Source: SAR116 cluster bacterium MED-G04 (GTDB lineage Bacteria > Pseudomonadota > Alphaproteobacteria > Puniceispirillales > UBA1172). Taken from it: a DNA stretch of 39,974 bases. Positions 1 to 8,424 of this stretch are shown here, piece after piece. The notes under the pieces are model-generated. The model searched no databases. It was not told where the DNA came from and saw only the letters and a program-made list of their open reading frames with translations. The translations under genes were made by a program, and so were the position numbers. Location of the stretch: assembly GCA_002457135.1 (NCBI GenBank), contig NTKX01000008.1, forward strand, positions 1 to 39,974. Reading direction: 5' to 3'. Each line of letters begins with the position of its first letter. Within the stretch, counting starts at the first letter, position 1.

Positions 1-918
1 TGTGGCGACGGCACCATCAGATTTTTCCGTCCCGGGCAAAACCCGATAGTCAAGCAAGCACAACATGGCGTTATCCTTTGTATGGCAGCTTATAAGGATG
101 TTCTGCTGACTGGCGGGGACGATGGCCGGTTTCTCAGAATTTCACCTGATGGTATTATGGAAGAGCTTGCCGATTTTGGCACAAAGTGGGTTGATTGTGT
201 TGCCGCCAGTCATGGGCTGGTCGCTTGTTCATCCGGCAAAAACGTCCGTGTGTGGGTTACCGGGCAACCCAAACCGTTAAATTTTATCCACTCCAGCACC
301 GTTGGCGGGCTCAGTTTTGATGCCAAGGGTCAGCGACTTGCTGTTGCCCATTACGGTGGCGTTACAATGTGGGAGCGCGGCAAGCGAAGATGGAAGTCTT
401 CAACTTTCGCATGGAAGGGTTTTCACGGTTCGGTGACCTTTAGTCCTGATGGAAAATATCTTGTTACGGCCATGCAGGAAAACGCCCTTCACGGGTGGAG
501 AATACGCGATAAGGGCAGCCTTGCAATGGCGGGGTACCCTGCCAAGGTCAAGAGCTTTGCATGGGTTGGCGACACACCCTTTCTTGCCAGCTCAGGGGCT
601 GACCAGGCCATATGCTGGCCCTTTGATGGCAAGTTTGGTCCGATGGAGCGGTCTCCTCTATGCGTTGCTTACAATCGCAAACAAATTGCAACATGTGTTC
701 AATCCTTACCAGACGAAGAGGCTGTTTTTGCCGGCTTTCGGGATGGGTCAGTGTTATTGTCAAAACTTGATGAAACAGAGGAAACCATTGCCATTCGAGG
801 GTCTACGGAAGCAGAAGTTACCGCGATTGTGGTTTCGCCAACGGGATCACACTTACTGGTCGGTGACGCAAAAGGGAATGTTCTATGGGTGCCACTATAT
901 TTCGGAGGCCAGCTTTAG
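1..918 (+). CDS. WD40 repeat protein, 5' end outside window
   Basis: The frame is open from base 1, so the gene begins before the window and 305 codons are visible. An internal ATG at 82 is probably not the start, because the residues before it (CGDGTIRFF) already read as a WD40 blade. Recurrent beta-propeller signatures follow: LLTGGDDGRFLRI, LVACSSGKNVRVW, VTFSPDGKYLVTA, FLASSGADQAICW and VSPTGSHLLVGDAKGNVLW. That makes roughly six to seven blades. WD40 propellers are protein-protein scaffolds with no catalytic residues, so the partner cannot be named. No signal peptide can be judged because the N-terminus is missing. It is convergent with the tRNA-Arg gene. The fold call is strong; the function is unknown. 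Confidence 0.85.
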   Translation, partial: CGDGTIRFFRPGQNPIVKQAQHGVILCMAAYKDVLLTGGDDGRFLRISPDGIMEELADFGTKWVDCVAASHGLVACSSGKNVRVWVTGQPKPLNFIHSSTVGGLSFDAKGQRLAVAHYGGVTMWERGKRRWKSSTFAWKGFHGSVTFSPDGKYLVTAMQENALHGWRIRDKGSLAMAGYPAKVKSFAWVGDTPFLASSGADQAICWPFDGKFGPMERSPLCVAYNRKQIATCVQSLPDEEAVFAGFRDGSVLLSKLDETEETIAIRGSTEAEVTAIVVSPTGSHLLVGDAKGNVLWVPLYFGGQL

Positions 919-979
919 TGCGCAAGAATTGTTTTACAGGGCACATTCATTGTAACACCGCCGGGTAAGTCGGCAGATG

Positions 980-1015
980 AAACACCGCAGGCAAAACACC
1001 GCAGGCAAAACACCG
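980..1015. repeat. 14-nt tandem repeat, 2.6 copies
   Basis: The unit AAACACCGCAGGCA occurs at 980-993 and 994-1007, identically, followed by a partial third copy at 1008-1015. It lies in the gap between the WD40 gene and tRNA-Arg. No terminator-like hairpin with a T-run was recognised in this gap. It is one of many short tandem duplications in the window. Confidence 0.9.
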
Positions 1016-1043
1016 GGGTATCCATACTATTCAGATGTGTGGA

Positions 1044-1120
1044 TGGCGCGCTCGGGAAGATTCGAACTCCCGACCCCCAGATTCGTAGTCTGGTGCTCTA
1101 TCCAGCTGAGCTACGAGCGC
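1044..1120 (-). tRNA. tRNA-Arg (anticodon ACG)
   Basis: Read on the minus strand, a 7-bp acceptor stem GCGCTCG/CGAGCGC, a D-arm with AGCTCAGCTGGATAGAGC, an anticodon arm CCAGA-CTACGAA-TCTGG and a T-arm with GTTCGAAT form a complete 77-nt tRNA including an encoded CCA. Anticodon ACG (A34 expected to become inosine through TadA) decodes CGU/CGC/CGA arginine codons. A weak possible promoter, TTGCGT-N16-TCTAAG on the minus strand, lies about ten bases upstream of the 5' end. Confidence 0.97.
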
Positions 1121-1259
1121 GTGTCGGTGTTCTTAGAGGCTTTTCGGCGAAAACGCAAGCCCTATCGGGGCGATCTGACGTGACAGTCAGCCCGGCTTGG
1201 GCTAGATTCCCCGCCATCAGTCAAGCCGCACCACCCGTGCATAAAAAGGAGCGTTTTTC

Positions 1260-1751
1260 ATGACCGGCACCGCCGCACCCAAATCCTTCCCGGTATCGTG
1301 GGAAGAGCTCCACCGCACCTCCAAGGCACTGGCCTGGCGGCTGCTTGAGAACGGCCCCTTCAAGGGCATTGTCGCTGTCACGCGAGGCGGGCTGGTCCCC
1401 GCTGCAATCGTCGCCCGTGAGCTGGAAATCCGCCTGATTGAAACCGCCTGCATCGCATCTTACGACAACCGCGACCAAGGCTCGCTCCAGGTGGTGAAGG
1501 CGGCCCCCGAAGCCGGTGATGGGGAAGGCTGGCTGATTGTCGACGATCTGGTTGATACCGGTGAGACCGCCAAGGCCCTGCGTGCGATGCTGCCGAACGC
1601 GCATTTCGCCACCACCTACGCCAAGCCAGCCGGGCGGCCGCTGGTGGATACGTTCGTCACCGAGGTCAGTCAGGACACCTGGATTTATTTCCCCTGGGAT
1701 CTGGAACCCCAGCCGACAACACCGATTGTCGGGCTAAGATCGAAACGCTGA
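1260..1751 (+). CDS. gpt: xanthine-guanine phosphoribosyltransferase
   Basis: A 163-residue type I phosphoribosyltransferase that transfers phosphoribose from PRPP to xanthine or guanine in purine salvage. The PRPP-binding signature [16 protein letters not shown] sits at about residues 92-107. The loop [11 protein letters not shown] is near 38-48, and the C-terminal purine-specificity motif WIYFPWD at 141-147 matches the WIxxPWD segment of the Gpt family. Length agrees with E. coli Gpt (152 aa). The ATG is preceded by AAAAGGAG at a suitable distance. The stop abuts the last base of the convergent histidine kinase gene, with no space for a dedicated terminator. Paralogous hypoxanthine transferases lack the PWD ending, so the assignment is good. 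Confidence 0.93.
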   Translation: MTGTAAPKSFPVSWEELHRTSKALAWRLLENGPFKGIVAVTRGGLVPAAIVARELEIRLIETACIASYDNRDQGSLQVVKAAPEAGDGEGWLIVDDLVDTGETAKALRAMLPNAHFATTYAKPAGRPLVDTFVTEVSQDTWIYFPWDLEPQPTTPIVGLRSKR

Positions 1752-3191
1752 TCACTCCCACCAGCGCATTCGGTCCGTATTGCCCAGCACCTCAAGCGGC
1801 AGGCGCAACTGGAATTCACAGCCAAAGGAATTGCTGCGGCTGAGCTTGAGGTCACCGCCATGGTTGACGGCAATTTCACGGGCGATGGAAAGCCCTAGCC
1901 CGCTGCTGCCACTGGTGGAACCGACAAAGGGCTTGAACAGTTCGCTCAGCATGGACTCGCGGATGCCGGGGCCGTTATCGGCAATATCCATGACCGCCGA
2001 ATTGCCAACCCGCCAGACCGTGATGCGAACATGATTGGCCCCCGCTGATGAAGCGTTGCTGATCAGATTATGCAACAGCCTGAAAAACTGGCTGGCATCC
2101 ACCACCAGCTCATCCGGGCCGACATAATCAACCTCAATACCGATGGCTTCACTGCATTCCTCAATCAGCTTGAGGATATCGGTTGGCATCTGCCTGGCGT
2201 TACCGGGGGATTTCAGGAAAGACAGGATCTGCCCGCACATGTTCGTTGCCCGCTGAATAGCCTTGGAGACCACAGGCGCAGCCTTGCTGACATGGGGATC
2301 AGAGCTGTTTTCCAGATTATCGGATAACAGCACCGCGGAGCTGAGGACATTGCGCATATCATGATTGATCTTGGCAATCGCCTCACCCAATGAGGCCAGC
2401 TTGTCGCGCTGGACCAGTTCATTGCGCGCCGTGGTGGCCATGCAGTTGAGCGCGTCTGCCGCTTCCGACATGATGCCGTCAAATTGCACCGAATGGGCGT
2501 GATCGGTGGGCCTGTAGGGGTCTTCGGCGAAGGCCGCCATGCTCATGATCATGCTCCTGAGCGGGGACATGACCAGCCATTGCAGCACCATTGCAAAGGG
2601 AACCCCTATCAACACCGCCGCCATGATAACAAGCACGACCCCGGTGAAGAGAAATCGATAGAGGGCCTTGGTCATGGCATTGGGCGGAAAGGCCAGATGC
2701 AGTTTTTCATGCATCTTGAGGCGTGAATGCACGCCCTCCCGTGTCAGCATCTTGGTTTTGATGCTGATCAGCGCAGGGGATGTTTCAGCCCCTGCCAGCG
2801 CGCTCAGTGCCAATGCCATCTGGGCAGGGAAACGATCATCCCATGCCCGGGGTGTCATGCCTTCGACCAGGGCGACGGTGTCGGGATGGCCGAACCATCG
2901 CTCCTTGCCCTCGGTTGACAGCACGGCGATCCCGCAACCCGGCTCAATCGGGGTCAGCGGCATCCCGGCCTCGCTTTCAAGAATATTGAGTTCGGCCAGA
3001 TAGACCAGCTCACGCATCCGGTTTTCCATCTCGCGTTCATGGTAAACCGACATGGCCGGGATCAGGATCGTCAACCCGACAGCCAGCATCAGGCTGATAA
3101 TAACGCTGATCAATCGAAACGACAGTGTATTAAAATTGGAGACAAATGGCATTATTATCATTAATATTAATAGTAATTTAAATTCATGCAC
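1752..3191 (-). CDS. membrane sensor histidine kinase, orphan
   Basis: A 479-residue two-component sensor. A transmembrane helix at about 26-48 and a second at about 181-206 bracket a periplasmic sensor of some 130 residues with no recognised fold. A HAMP-like linker follows. The phosphoacceptor helix has KINHDMRN with His277. The ATPase domain has the N box NLISNA (375-380), the G1 box ADNGPGI (404-410) and the G2 box GLGLS (431-435). All catalytic elements are present, so it should autophosphorylate. No response regulator gene is adjacent, so the partner is unknown. The start is uncertain: GTG at 3191 gives the full frame, while ATG at 3161 or 3152 would also keep TM1. None has a good ribosome-binding site, and the 5' end is notably AT-rich. 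Confidence 0.9.
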   Translation of the reverse strand: MHEFKLLLILMIIMPFVSNFNTLSFRLISVIISLMLAVGLTILIPAMSVYHEREMENRMRELVYLAELNILESEAGMPLTPIEPGCGIAVLSTEGKERWFGHPDTVALVEGMTPRAWDDRFPAQMALALSALAGAETSPALISIKTKMLTREGVHSRLKMHEKLHLAFPPNAMTKALYRFLFTGVVLVIMAAVLIGVPFAMVLQWLVMSPLRSMIMSMAAFAEDPYRPTDHAHSVQFDGIMSEAADALNCMATTARNELVQRDKLASLGEAIAKINHDMRNVLSSAVLLSDNLENSSDPHVSKAAPVVSKAIQRATNMCGQILSFLKSPGNARQMPTDILKLIEECSEAIGIEVDYVGPDELVVDASQFFRLLHNLISNASSAGANHVRITVWRVGNSAVMDIADNGPGIRESMLSELFKPFVGSTSGSSGLGLSIAREIAVNHGGDLKLSRSNSFGCEFQLRLPLEVLGNTDRMRWWE

Positions 3192-3284
3192 GATATTACT
3201 TAATAAAACTTAACTATTAGATACCCTTTTTGTCAATACTTTCTGTGTTGATGACGCAACGCCGGGGGGCAAGGCGGTTTGGCG

Positions 3285-3313
3285 TTGACTAAAGCCCGGG
3301 CTTTTATTATAAA
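3285..3313 (+). promoter_or_regulatory. sigma70-type promoter for rpmH-rnpA, with palindromic spacer
   Basis: TTGACT at 3285-3290 and TATAAA at 3308-3313 are separated by 17 bases, which is close to ideal for the housekeeping sigma factor. Transcription would start near 3320, about 45 bases before the rpmH ATG. The first 14 bases of the spacer (3291-3304, AAAGCCCGGGCTTT) form a perfect palindrome between the two boxes. Confidence 0.7.
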
Positions 3314-3365
3314 GCCGCTTCACTGATTGAATTATCACACGATCGACGGGAAGGAGTGCCCTGTC

Positions 3366-3500
3366 ATGAAACGGACTTTTCAACCAAGCAATCTTGTGCG
3401 CAAGCGGCGCCATGGTTTCCGTTCGCGCATGGCCACTGTTGGTGGTCGCCGTGTACTCCAGGCCCGTCGTGCCAAAGGACGCAAGCGTCTCTGCGCTTGA
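3366..3500 (+). CDS. rpmH: 50S ribosomal protein L34
   Basis: A 44-residue protein beginning [20 protein letters not shown] and ending GRKRLCA, the near-universal L34 sequence: very basic, with the family-typical length. It is a component of the large ribosomal subunit that binds 23S rRNA. The ribosome-binding site GGGAAGGAG lies about ten bases upstream of the ATG. It heads the conserved rpmH-rnpA-yidD-yidC cluster and is preceded by a strong promoter. The gene is easily missed because of its small size. Confidence 0.98.
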   Translation: MKRTFQPSNLVRKRRHGFRSRMATVGGRRVLQARRAKGRKRLCA

Positions 3501-3512
3501 GGATGGCCGGTT

Positions 3513-3857
3513 ATGCCGGAAACCCGTAAAATGCTGAACCGAAGCGAGTTTGTCGCCGCCGCAAGGCATGGCCGCAAGCTGGTGTCATCTTCGCTGGTGG
3601 TGCAGATCCACAACCGGGGCGATGACGCGCATCCGAGAATCGGTATCACCGCCACCCGCAAGATCGGCAATGCCGTCACCCGGAACAGGGCCAAGCGCCG
3701 CCTGCGGGCGCTGGCCCGCGATGTTCTGGCCCGTCACGCCCGGCCAGGGCATGACTATGTGCTGATTGCCCGACACAACACCCCGACCAAGGCATGGCCG
3801 GTCATGCAGGCGGAATGCGACCGGCTCATGGCCGACCATTCCCGACACCAGCCCTGA
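3513..3857 (+). CDS. rnpA: ribonuclease P protein component
   Basis: A 114-residue basic protein that binds the catalytic RNase P RNA and helps process tRNA 5' ends. The family signature [18 protein letters not shown] at about 47-64, followed by AKRRLRAL, is the RNR motif that contacts M1 RNA. Aromatic and basic residues at the N-terminus ([16 protein letters not shown]) are also typical. It starts 12 bases after rpmH, so the two are almost certainly cotranscribed. An alternative start at the internal ATG, codon 7 (MLNRSEF), would also give a normal protein. Confidence 0.96.
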   Translation: MPETRKMLNRSEFVAAARHGRKLVSSSLVVQIHNRGDDAHPRIGITATRKIGNAVTRNRAKRRLRALARDVLARHARPGHDYVLIARHNTPTKAWPVMQAECDRLMADHSRHQP

Positions 3858-3868
3858 TGGCATCCAGC

Positions 3869-3925
3869 CAGTCCGGTCAGAAGTTGCCAGCCTGGTCAGA
3901 AATTGCCAGTCTGGCCAGAAGTTAA
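3869..3925. repeat. 19-nt tandem repeat, three imperfect copies
   Basis: Copies at 3869-3887, 3888-3906 and 3907-3925 share the pattern CAGYCYGGYCAGAARTTGC, with a few transitions between copies. They fill nearly the whole gap between rnpA and yidD, just upstream of the yidD ribosome-binding site. A short open frame crosses them but resembles no protein, so they are treated as non-coding. Confidence 0.92.
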
Positions 3926-3937
3926 AAGAGGCGGAAA

Positions 3938-4249
3938 TTGCTGCTGCGTATCCTCGGAAAATGTGCTGAAAGCGTGATCATTCTGCCCATCTGGCTTTAC
4001 CGGATGGTGATCTCACCCCTGACCGGCGCGAATTGCCGGTTTGAGCCAAGCTGTTCCCGCTACGCAATCGAAGCAATAAGGTTGCATGGACCGCTCAAGG
4101 GTGGTTATTTAGCAACCATCAGGATCATGCGTTGCCACCCGTTCGGGAGTAGTGGTTTTGATCCGGTTCCGGCTCGTGACATTCCAGCGGAGAAGGACAC
4201 GGCCGATATAGCGTTAAAGACCCAGGAAAGGGAACGGGATGAAAAGTGA
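3938..4249 (+). CDS. yidD: membrane protein insertion efficiency factor YidD
   Basis: A 103-residue member of the YidD family, which assists YidC-dependent insertion of inner-membrane proteins. The conserved core [19 protein letters not shown], then [16 protein letters not shown] and DPVP, is intact, including the three family cysteines. An amphipathic N-terminal segment ([14 protein letters not shown]) likely lies on the membrane. Translation appears to begin at a TTG preceded by AGAGG six bases upstream, because no ATG gives the conserved N-terminus. The 3' end overlaps yidC by 11 bases, which suggests translational coupling. The C-terminal tail beyond DPVP is charged and variable. Confidence 0.93.
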   Translation: MLLRILGKCAESVIILPIWLYRMVISPLTGANCRFEPSCSRYAIEAIRLHGPLKGGYLATIRIMRCHPFGSSGFDPVPARDIPAEKDTADIALKTQERERDEK

Positions 4250-6005
4250 CAACCGCAACCTGATTGCTGCAATCGCGATCTCAATGATGATCCTGATTGT
4301 CTATCAGATTTATTTCATTCCTGCCCCGCAGGACCCCGATCAGCAACAGGCAAGCCAGCAGGAATTCCCCAGCCAGCAGGTGGACCCGAACGCAACCGGC
4401 CAGAATTCTGGAGGCCTGAATACTTCTGGTCTGGCGGGCGGCACCAGCGGGCTGCAATCCGTGACCGAAATCCCCGCCGCCATGACCGCGCCGCGCATCC
4501 CGATTGTATCGGACCAGCTGGGCGGGACTGTTTCACTCGCTGGCGGGCGGCTCGATGACCTTAAACTGATGGATTACGCCCGTGATGATGCGCGGGATGA
4601 AAACAGGGTTGAGCTGCTGCGCAAGACCGGCGGCGATGACAGTTACTTCGCCGAGGTGCTTTTCCTCGACCCTGCGGGCAACCGGCTGGTCCCCAAGGAT
4701 GCCGAATGGCAGGCCGGGGGCAGCACCCTGACCCCGTCAACCCCGCTGACCCTCACCTATATGAGCGATGCGGGTGTCGGCTACAGCATCGAATACCGGA
4801 TTGATGACAATTACCTGATCACGATCACGGCCAGTGCCGAGAACAATTCGGGCGAGGCACTGGATATCCGCAAATTTGCCCGCCTGCGCCGGAACATGCC
4901 GAGCAGCGGCGATATCTTTATTTCCTACGAAGGCCCGATCGGGGTTTTTGCCGAAGACCAGAAAACCGAAGTCGATTATTCAGCGGTTCAGGACCTCGGC
5001 CCCCAGGGTGAAAGCTACAGCAGTGAAGGCATCAAGGGCTGGATCGGCATCACCGACAAATACTGGCTGGTGGCGATGATCCCTGATGCTGAAAACCAAG
5101 AGGACTTTCAGTTCGGGTTCCGCCGCGCCGCCGGTGCCGGTGAACCCAGCCAGGTTGATATCAACGCCTCGGCCACACGGCTGAATACCGGCGCCAGCAT
5201 GGAACGCGTCTTCCATATCTATGCCGGGCCGAAAAAGATCAACATGCTGCTGTCCTATAACGAAAGCCTGGGTGTCGAGCGGCTGGACCACGCCATTGAC
5301 TGGGGCTGGTTCCCGTTCCTGACCAAGCCGTTCTTCCATGCGCTGAACTGGCTTTACGGCGTGCTGGGCAATTTCGGCCTCGCCATCATGGGGCTGACCG
5401 TTGCCGTCAAGCTGGCGTTTTTCCCGCTGGCCAACAAATCCTATCATTCGATGGCAAAGATGCGGAATCTGTCACCAAAAATTCAGGAAATGCGGGAACG
5501 CTACAGTGATGATCGCCAGCGTCAGCAGCAGGAAATGATGGAACTCTACCGCAAGGAGAAGGTCAACCCCGCCGCAGGCTGCCTGCCGCTGTTGTTGCAG
5601 ATACCGGTATTCTTCGCGCTTTATAAGGTGCTGTTCGTGACGATTGAAATGCGGCATGCGCCTTTCTATGGCTGGATCACGGACCTGTCGGCGCTTGACC
5701 CGACCTCTATTGTCAATATCTTCGGGCTGTTGCCGTTCAGCACCGCTGGCCTGCCTGATCTGGTTAATCTCGGTGTCTGGCCGATTCTGATGGGCATCAC
5801 CATGCATGTCCAGATGTCGCTGAACCCGCCGCCACCAGACCCGGTTCAGGCCAAGATTTTTAAATTCATGCCAATCGGATTCACCTTCCTGCTGGCGACT
5901 TTCCCGGCCGGGCTGGTGATCTACTGGACCTGGAACAACCTGCTGTCGATCCTGCAGCAGATGTACATCATGCGCTCGGTCAAGAAGGCCTCTGAAAAGG
6001 GCTGA
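4239..6005 (+). CDS. yidC: membrane protein insertase YidC
   Basis: A 588-residue YidC/Oxa1 insertase of the Gram-negative type. There is an N-terminal membrane anchor (about 8-27) followed by a Q/S/G-rich linker. A large periplasmic P1 domain runs to about residue 350, with the helical insertase core after it. The core has hydrophobic segments near 367-400, 447-466, 504-527 and 544-572. The coiled C1 loop between the first two has the sequence [15 protein letters not shown], and [19 protein letters not shown] is characteristic. It inserts membrane proteins alone or with SecYEG. The start overlaps yidD and engB follows three bases after the stop. Length is slightly above the E. coli protein (548) because of the linker. 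Confidence 0.97.
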   Translation: MKSDNRNLIAAIAISMMILIVYQIYFIPAPQDPDQQQASQQEFPSQQVDPNATGQNSGGLNTSGLAGGTSGLQSVTEIPAAMTAPRIPIVSDQLGGTVSLAGGRLDDLKLMDYARDDARDENRVELLRKTGGDDSYFAEVLFLDPAGNRLVPKDAEWQAGGSTLTPSTPLTLTYMSDAGVGYSIEYRIDDNYLITITASAENNSGEALDIRKFARLRRNMPSSGDIFISYEGPIGVFAEDQKTEVDYSAVQDLGPQGESYSSEGIKGWIGITDKYWLVAMIPDAENQEDFQFGFRRAAGAGEPSQVDINASATRLNTGASMERVFHIYAGPKKINMLLSYNESLGVERLDHAIDWGWFPFLTKPFFHALNWLYGVLGNFGLAIMGLTVAVKLAFFPLANKSYHSMAKMRNLSPKIQEMRERYSDDRQRQQQEMMELYRKEKVNPAAGCLPLLLQIPVFFALYKVLFVTIEMRHAPFYGWITDLSALDPTSIVNIFGLLPFSTAGLPDLVNLGVWPILMGITMHVQMSLNPPPPDPVQAKIFKFMPIGFTFLLATFPAGLVIYWTWNNLLSILQQMYIMRSVKKASEKG

Positions 6006-6008
6006 TCC

Positions 6009-6653
6009 ATGACCGAAACAGGCGAGATCACCGAACAGGAGCTTGAAACGGGGCGCAAGCTTTTCCTCAAGCCATGTGAGTTCATCGCCGCATCCACGGC
6101 CATCAGCAACCTGCCGCCGATGGATGGCCCCGAAGTCGCCTTTGCCGGGCGGTCCAATGTCGGCAAGTCTTCGCTGGTCAACGCCCTCACCCAGCGGCGT
6201 ACCCTGGCCCGCACCTCACAGACCCCGGGGCGCACCAAGCAGCTCAATTTCTTTAATCTTGATGGCCGTATCCGCCTTGTTGACCTGCCCGGCTATGGTT
6301 ACGCCAAGGCATCAAAAACCGATGTCAGGGCCTGGACCAGCCTGACGCTGTCGTTCCTCAAGGGCCGCCAGACCCTGATGCGGGTGTTCCTTCTGATCGA
6401 TAGTCGCCGGGGGATCGGGGACGCTGACCGGGAGATCATGAAGATTTTCAATGAGGCCGCGGTATCATGGGCGCTGGTCCTGACCAAGGGCGACAAGCTG
6501 AAGCCGCCGGGGCTGGAAAAGGTCGCCTCGGAATGCCGCCGGGAAGTCGCCACCCATGTGGCATCCTGGCCGGGTATCTTTGTCACCTCATCGCAAAAGA
6601 CAACGGGGATTGATACGTTGAGGGCGCATATTGCCGGGCTGGCCCGCCCCTGA
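6009..6653 (+). CDS. engB: ribosome biogenesis GTPase EngB (YihA/YsxC)
   Basis: A 214-residue TRAFAC GTPase required for large-subunit assembly. The nucleotide motifs are all in place: the P-loop GRSNVGKS (47-54), a switch I threonine in QTPGRTKQLNFF (Thr72), DLPGYGYAK (92-100), and the base-specificity motif TKGDK (159-163). The GRTKQLNFF and GYGYAK signatures separate EngB from Era and Der. It follows yidC after three bases, continuing the insertase/ribosome operon. The ATG is used with no strong ribosome-binding site, consistent with coupled translation. Confidence 0.96.
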   Translation: MTETGEITEQELETGRKLFLKPCEFIAASTAISNLPPMDGPEVAFAGRSNVGKSSLVNALTQRRTLARTSQTPGRTKQLNFFNLDGRIRLVDLPGYGYAKASKTDVRAWTSLTLSFLKGRQTLMRVFLLIDSRRGIGDADREIMKIFNEAAVSWALVLTKGDKLKPPGLEKVASECRREVATHVASWPGIFVTSSQKTTGIDTLRAHIAGLARP

Positions 6654-6717
6654 TGCTTGCACCAGCCGGAAAATTGAGGCAAAACGCTCACTTCGGACCA
6701 TAACAGGAGCCCGGGCA

Positions 6718-7668
6718 ATGACGGACGAAAAAACCCAGAACAGTGATCCCCTCAATAAAGATCCCCTTAATAAGGATCCCCTCAACAAGGATCAGGGCCA
6801 TGAGTGGCTGTCAAAGGCGGCGGTGCTGACCGAAGCCCTGCCGTTCATGCGGCGGTATTCAGGGCATCGCGTGGTCGTCAAATTCGGTGGCGGGGCCATG
6901 GGTGAGGCCGCAACCCTGACCAGCTTTGCCAAGGATATGGTGCTGCTGCATCAGGTCGGGACCTGCCCGATTGTGGTCCATGGCGGCGGCCCCCAGATCG
7001 GGGCCATGCTGGAAAAGCTGGATATCCCGTCGGCCTTTGTCAACGGGCTGCGCGTGACCGACCAGGATACTGTCTCGGTGGTGGAAATGGTGCTGTCCGG
7101 TGCCATCAACAAGGCCATCGTTGCGGCCATTCATGATGCCGGCGGCATGGCTGTCGGTATTTCGGGCAAGGATGGCCGCCTCATCACCGCGGGTAAACTG
7201 GCGGGCAAGGCCGATGAGGCCGGTTCTGCAATCGACCTTGGCTTTGTCGGGGAGCCTAAATTGATCAACACGTCGGTTGTCGATGCCCTGATCGGGGCCA
7301 TGATGATCCCGGTGATCGCCCCTGTTGCCGCCGGTGAAAACAACGACACGTTCAATATCAACGCCGATACCGCCGCCGGTGCGGTTTCCGCTGCCGTGGA
7401 GGCAACCCGACTTTTGATGCTGACCGATGTGCCGGGCGTGCTGGATGGTGACGGCAACCTGATCCCGAAACTGACGATCAATGAGGCCTCTGCCATGATC
7501 GCTGATGGCACCATCAATGGCGGCATGATCCCCAAGGTGGAAACCTGCATCAACGCGGTGGCTGGCGGAACCGATGGCGCGGTTATTCTGGACGGGCGAC
7601 AGAAACACGCAGTGCTGGTCGAACTTTTTACCGAACATGGTATTGGCACCATCATCACCCGCGACTAG
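6718..7668 (+). CDS. argB: acetylglutamate kinase
   Basis: A 316-residue amino-acid kinase that phosphorylates N-acetyl-L-glutamate in arginine synthesis. Motifs are VVKFGGGAMG (52-62, with catalytic Lys55), VHGGGPQIG (87-95), the substrate region VNGLRVTD, the nucleotide segment NINADTAAG, and GGMIPKVE. The start at 6718 has AACAGGAG upstream; a longer frame from 6631 would overlap engB and lacks family similarity. The N-terminal helix (about 27-47) before the kinase core is the type seen in arginine-inhibited hexameric enzymes, so feedback control is plausible. Oddity: residues 10-24 are three DPLNK repeats encoded by a 15-nt tandem array. This tail is not part of the family core. Confidence 0.95.
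   Translation: MTDEKTQNSDPLNKDPLNKDPLNKDQGHEWLSKAAVLTEALPFMRRYSGHRVVVKFGGGAMGEAATLTSFAKDMVLLHQVGTCPIVVHGGGPQIGAMLEKLDIPSAFVNGLRVTDQDTVSVVEMVLSGAINKAIVAAIHDAGGMAVGISGKDGRLITAGKLAGKADEAGSAIDLGFVGEPKLINTSVVDALIGAMMIPVIAPVAAGENNDTFNINADTAAGAVSAAVEATRLLMLTDVPGVLDGDGNLIPKLTINEASAMIADGTINGGMIPKVETCINAVAGGTDGAVILDGRQKHAVLVELFTEHGIGTIITRD
6744..6788. repeat. 15-nt tandem repeat (3 copies) inside argB
   Basis: Copies at 6744-6758, 6759-6773 and 6774-6788 share GATCCCCTCAAYAAR with one to three substitutions, and a further GATC follows. Each encodes Asp-Pro-Leu-Asn-Lys, so the array stays in frame. It lies in the dispensable N-terminal tail of ArgB. Confidence 0.95.
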
Positions 7669-7703
7669 TTTAAGACAACAGTTGAACAGTGTGGGTTGAT
7701 ACA

Positions 7704-8378
7704 ATGCTAAAGCCGGTTTCGCGTTTTCAGGCCGACGCTATCGACGCCTGGATATTTGATCTCGATAACACGATCTATCCTGAGCGGTCCGGTCTATTCG
7801 ATCGTGTGTCCCGGCGCATGACGCTGTTCATCCAGAATCTCTTTGATCTGGACAGGGACCGTGCCTTTGCCTTGCAGAAAGACCTGCTCAACCGCTTTGG
7901 CACCACGGCATCGGGCCTGATGCAGGAACACAATATCGACCCGTCGGATTTCATGGCCTTTGTCCATGATATCAACCTTGATGATATTGACCATGACCCT
8001 GAACTGGACCAGCTGCTGGCTGGCCTGCCCGGCACCAAGGTGATTTTCACCAACGGCACCGAACGCCATGCCGAACAGATTCTGAACGCTTTCGGGATCA
8101 GTCACCATTTCAGCGGCTGTTATGATATCATCAGGGGGCAGTTTCGCCCCAAGCCTGACCCCGTGGTTTATCAGGAACTCCTGCGACATCATGGTATCAC
8201 CCCGGGGCGGGCTGTCATGGTTGAAGATATGGCGGTCAACCTGAAACCGGCCTATGATCTGGGCATCACAACGGTCTGGTTGCAGCAAGAACTGGATCTG
8301 TCCCGTTCAAGGATGGATAACGGGCATATTGATTTTATTGATTACGACCTTAAAACTTTTCTGCGCAAGGTCGCGTAG
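7704..8378 (+). CDS. HAD-superfamily pyrimidine 5'-nucleotidase-like hydrolase
   Basis: A 224-residue haloacid-dehalogenase-type phosphatase of the Sdt1/PYR-5-nucleotidase subgroup. Motif I is WIFDLDNTIYP (nucleophile Asp19, acid Asp21). Motif II is VIFTNGTERHAEQ. The motif III lysine is in FRPKPDPVVY. Motif IV is MVEDMAVNLKPAYDLG. A helical cap sits between motifs I and II. Relatives dephosphorylate pyrimidine nucleoside monophosphates, but the exact substrate is not readable from sequence. ATG 7704 is preferred; GTG 7689 in the same frame would add five residues and neither has a strong ribosome-binding site. It lies between argB and dapD on the same strand. Confidence 0.85.
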   Translation: MLKPVSRFQADAIDAWIFDLDNTIYPERSGLFDRVSRRMTLFIQNLFDLDRDRAFALQKDLLNRFGTTASGLMQEHNIDPSDFMAFVHDINLDDIDHDPELDQLLAGLPGTKVIFTNGTERHAEQILNAFGISHHFSGCYDIIRGQFRPKPDPVVYQELLRHHGITPGRAVMVEDMAVNLKPAYDLGITTVWLQQELDLSRSRMDNGHIDFIDYDLKTFLRKVA

Positions 8379-8424
8379 AACCCGCATCGCAACCAACACG
8401 CACCGCAACTGACCGGAGACAAGC

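Noticed and set aside
980-1015. CRISPR-like array
   Set aside because: Copies are directly adjacent with no spacers and the units are too short. The same holds for the other tandem arrays, and no cas gene is present.
3120-3365. AT-rich region before rpmH as a replication origin
   Set aside because: No TTATCCACA-type DnaA boxes were found; TTATCACAC near 3333 is a poor match. In alphaproteobacteria rpmH is usually not at oriC. No dnaA gene is nearby.
6631-6717. Extended argB start at 6631
   Set aside because: The extra residues overlap the engB end, match nothing in ArgB, and lack a ribosome-binding site, whereas 6718 has AGGAG.
6859-7704. A 281-codon frame opposite argB
   Set aside because: Low-complexity His/Asp/Gly composition, no motifs, and argB on the other strand has every expected residue.
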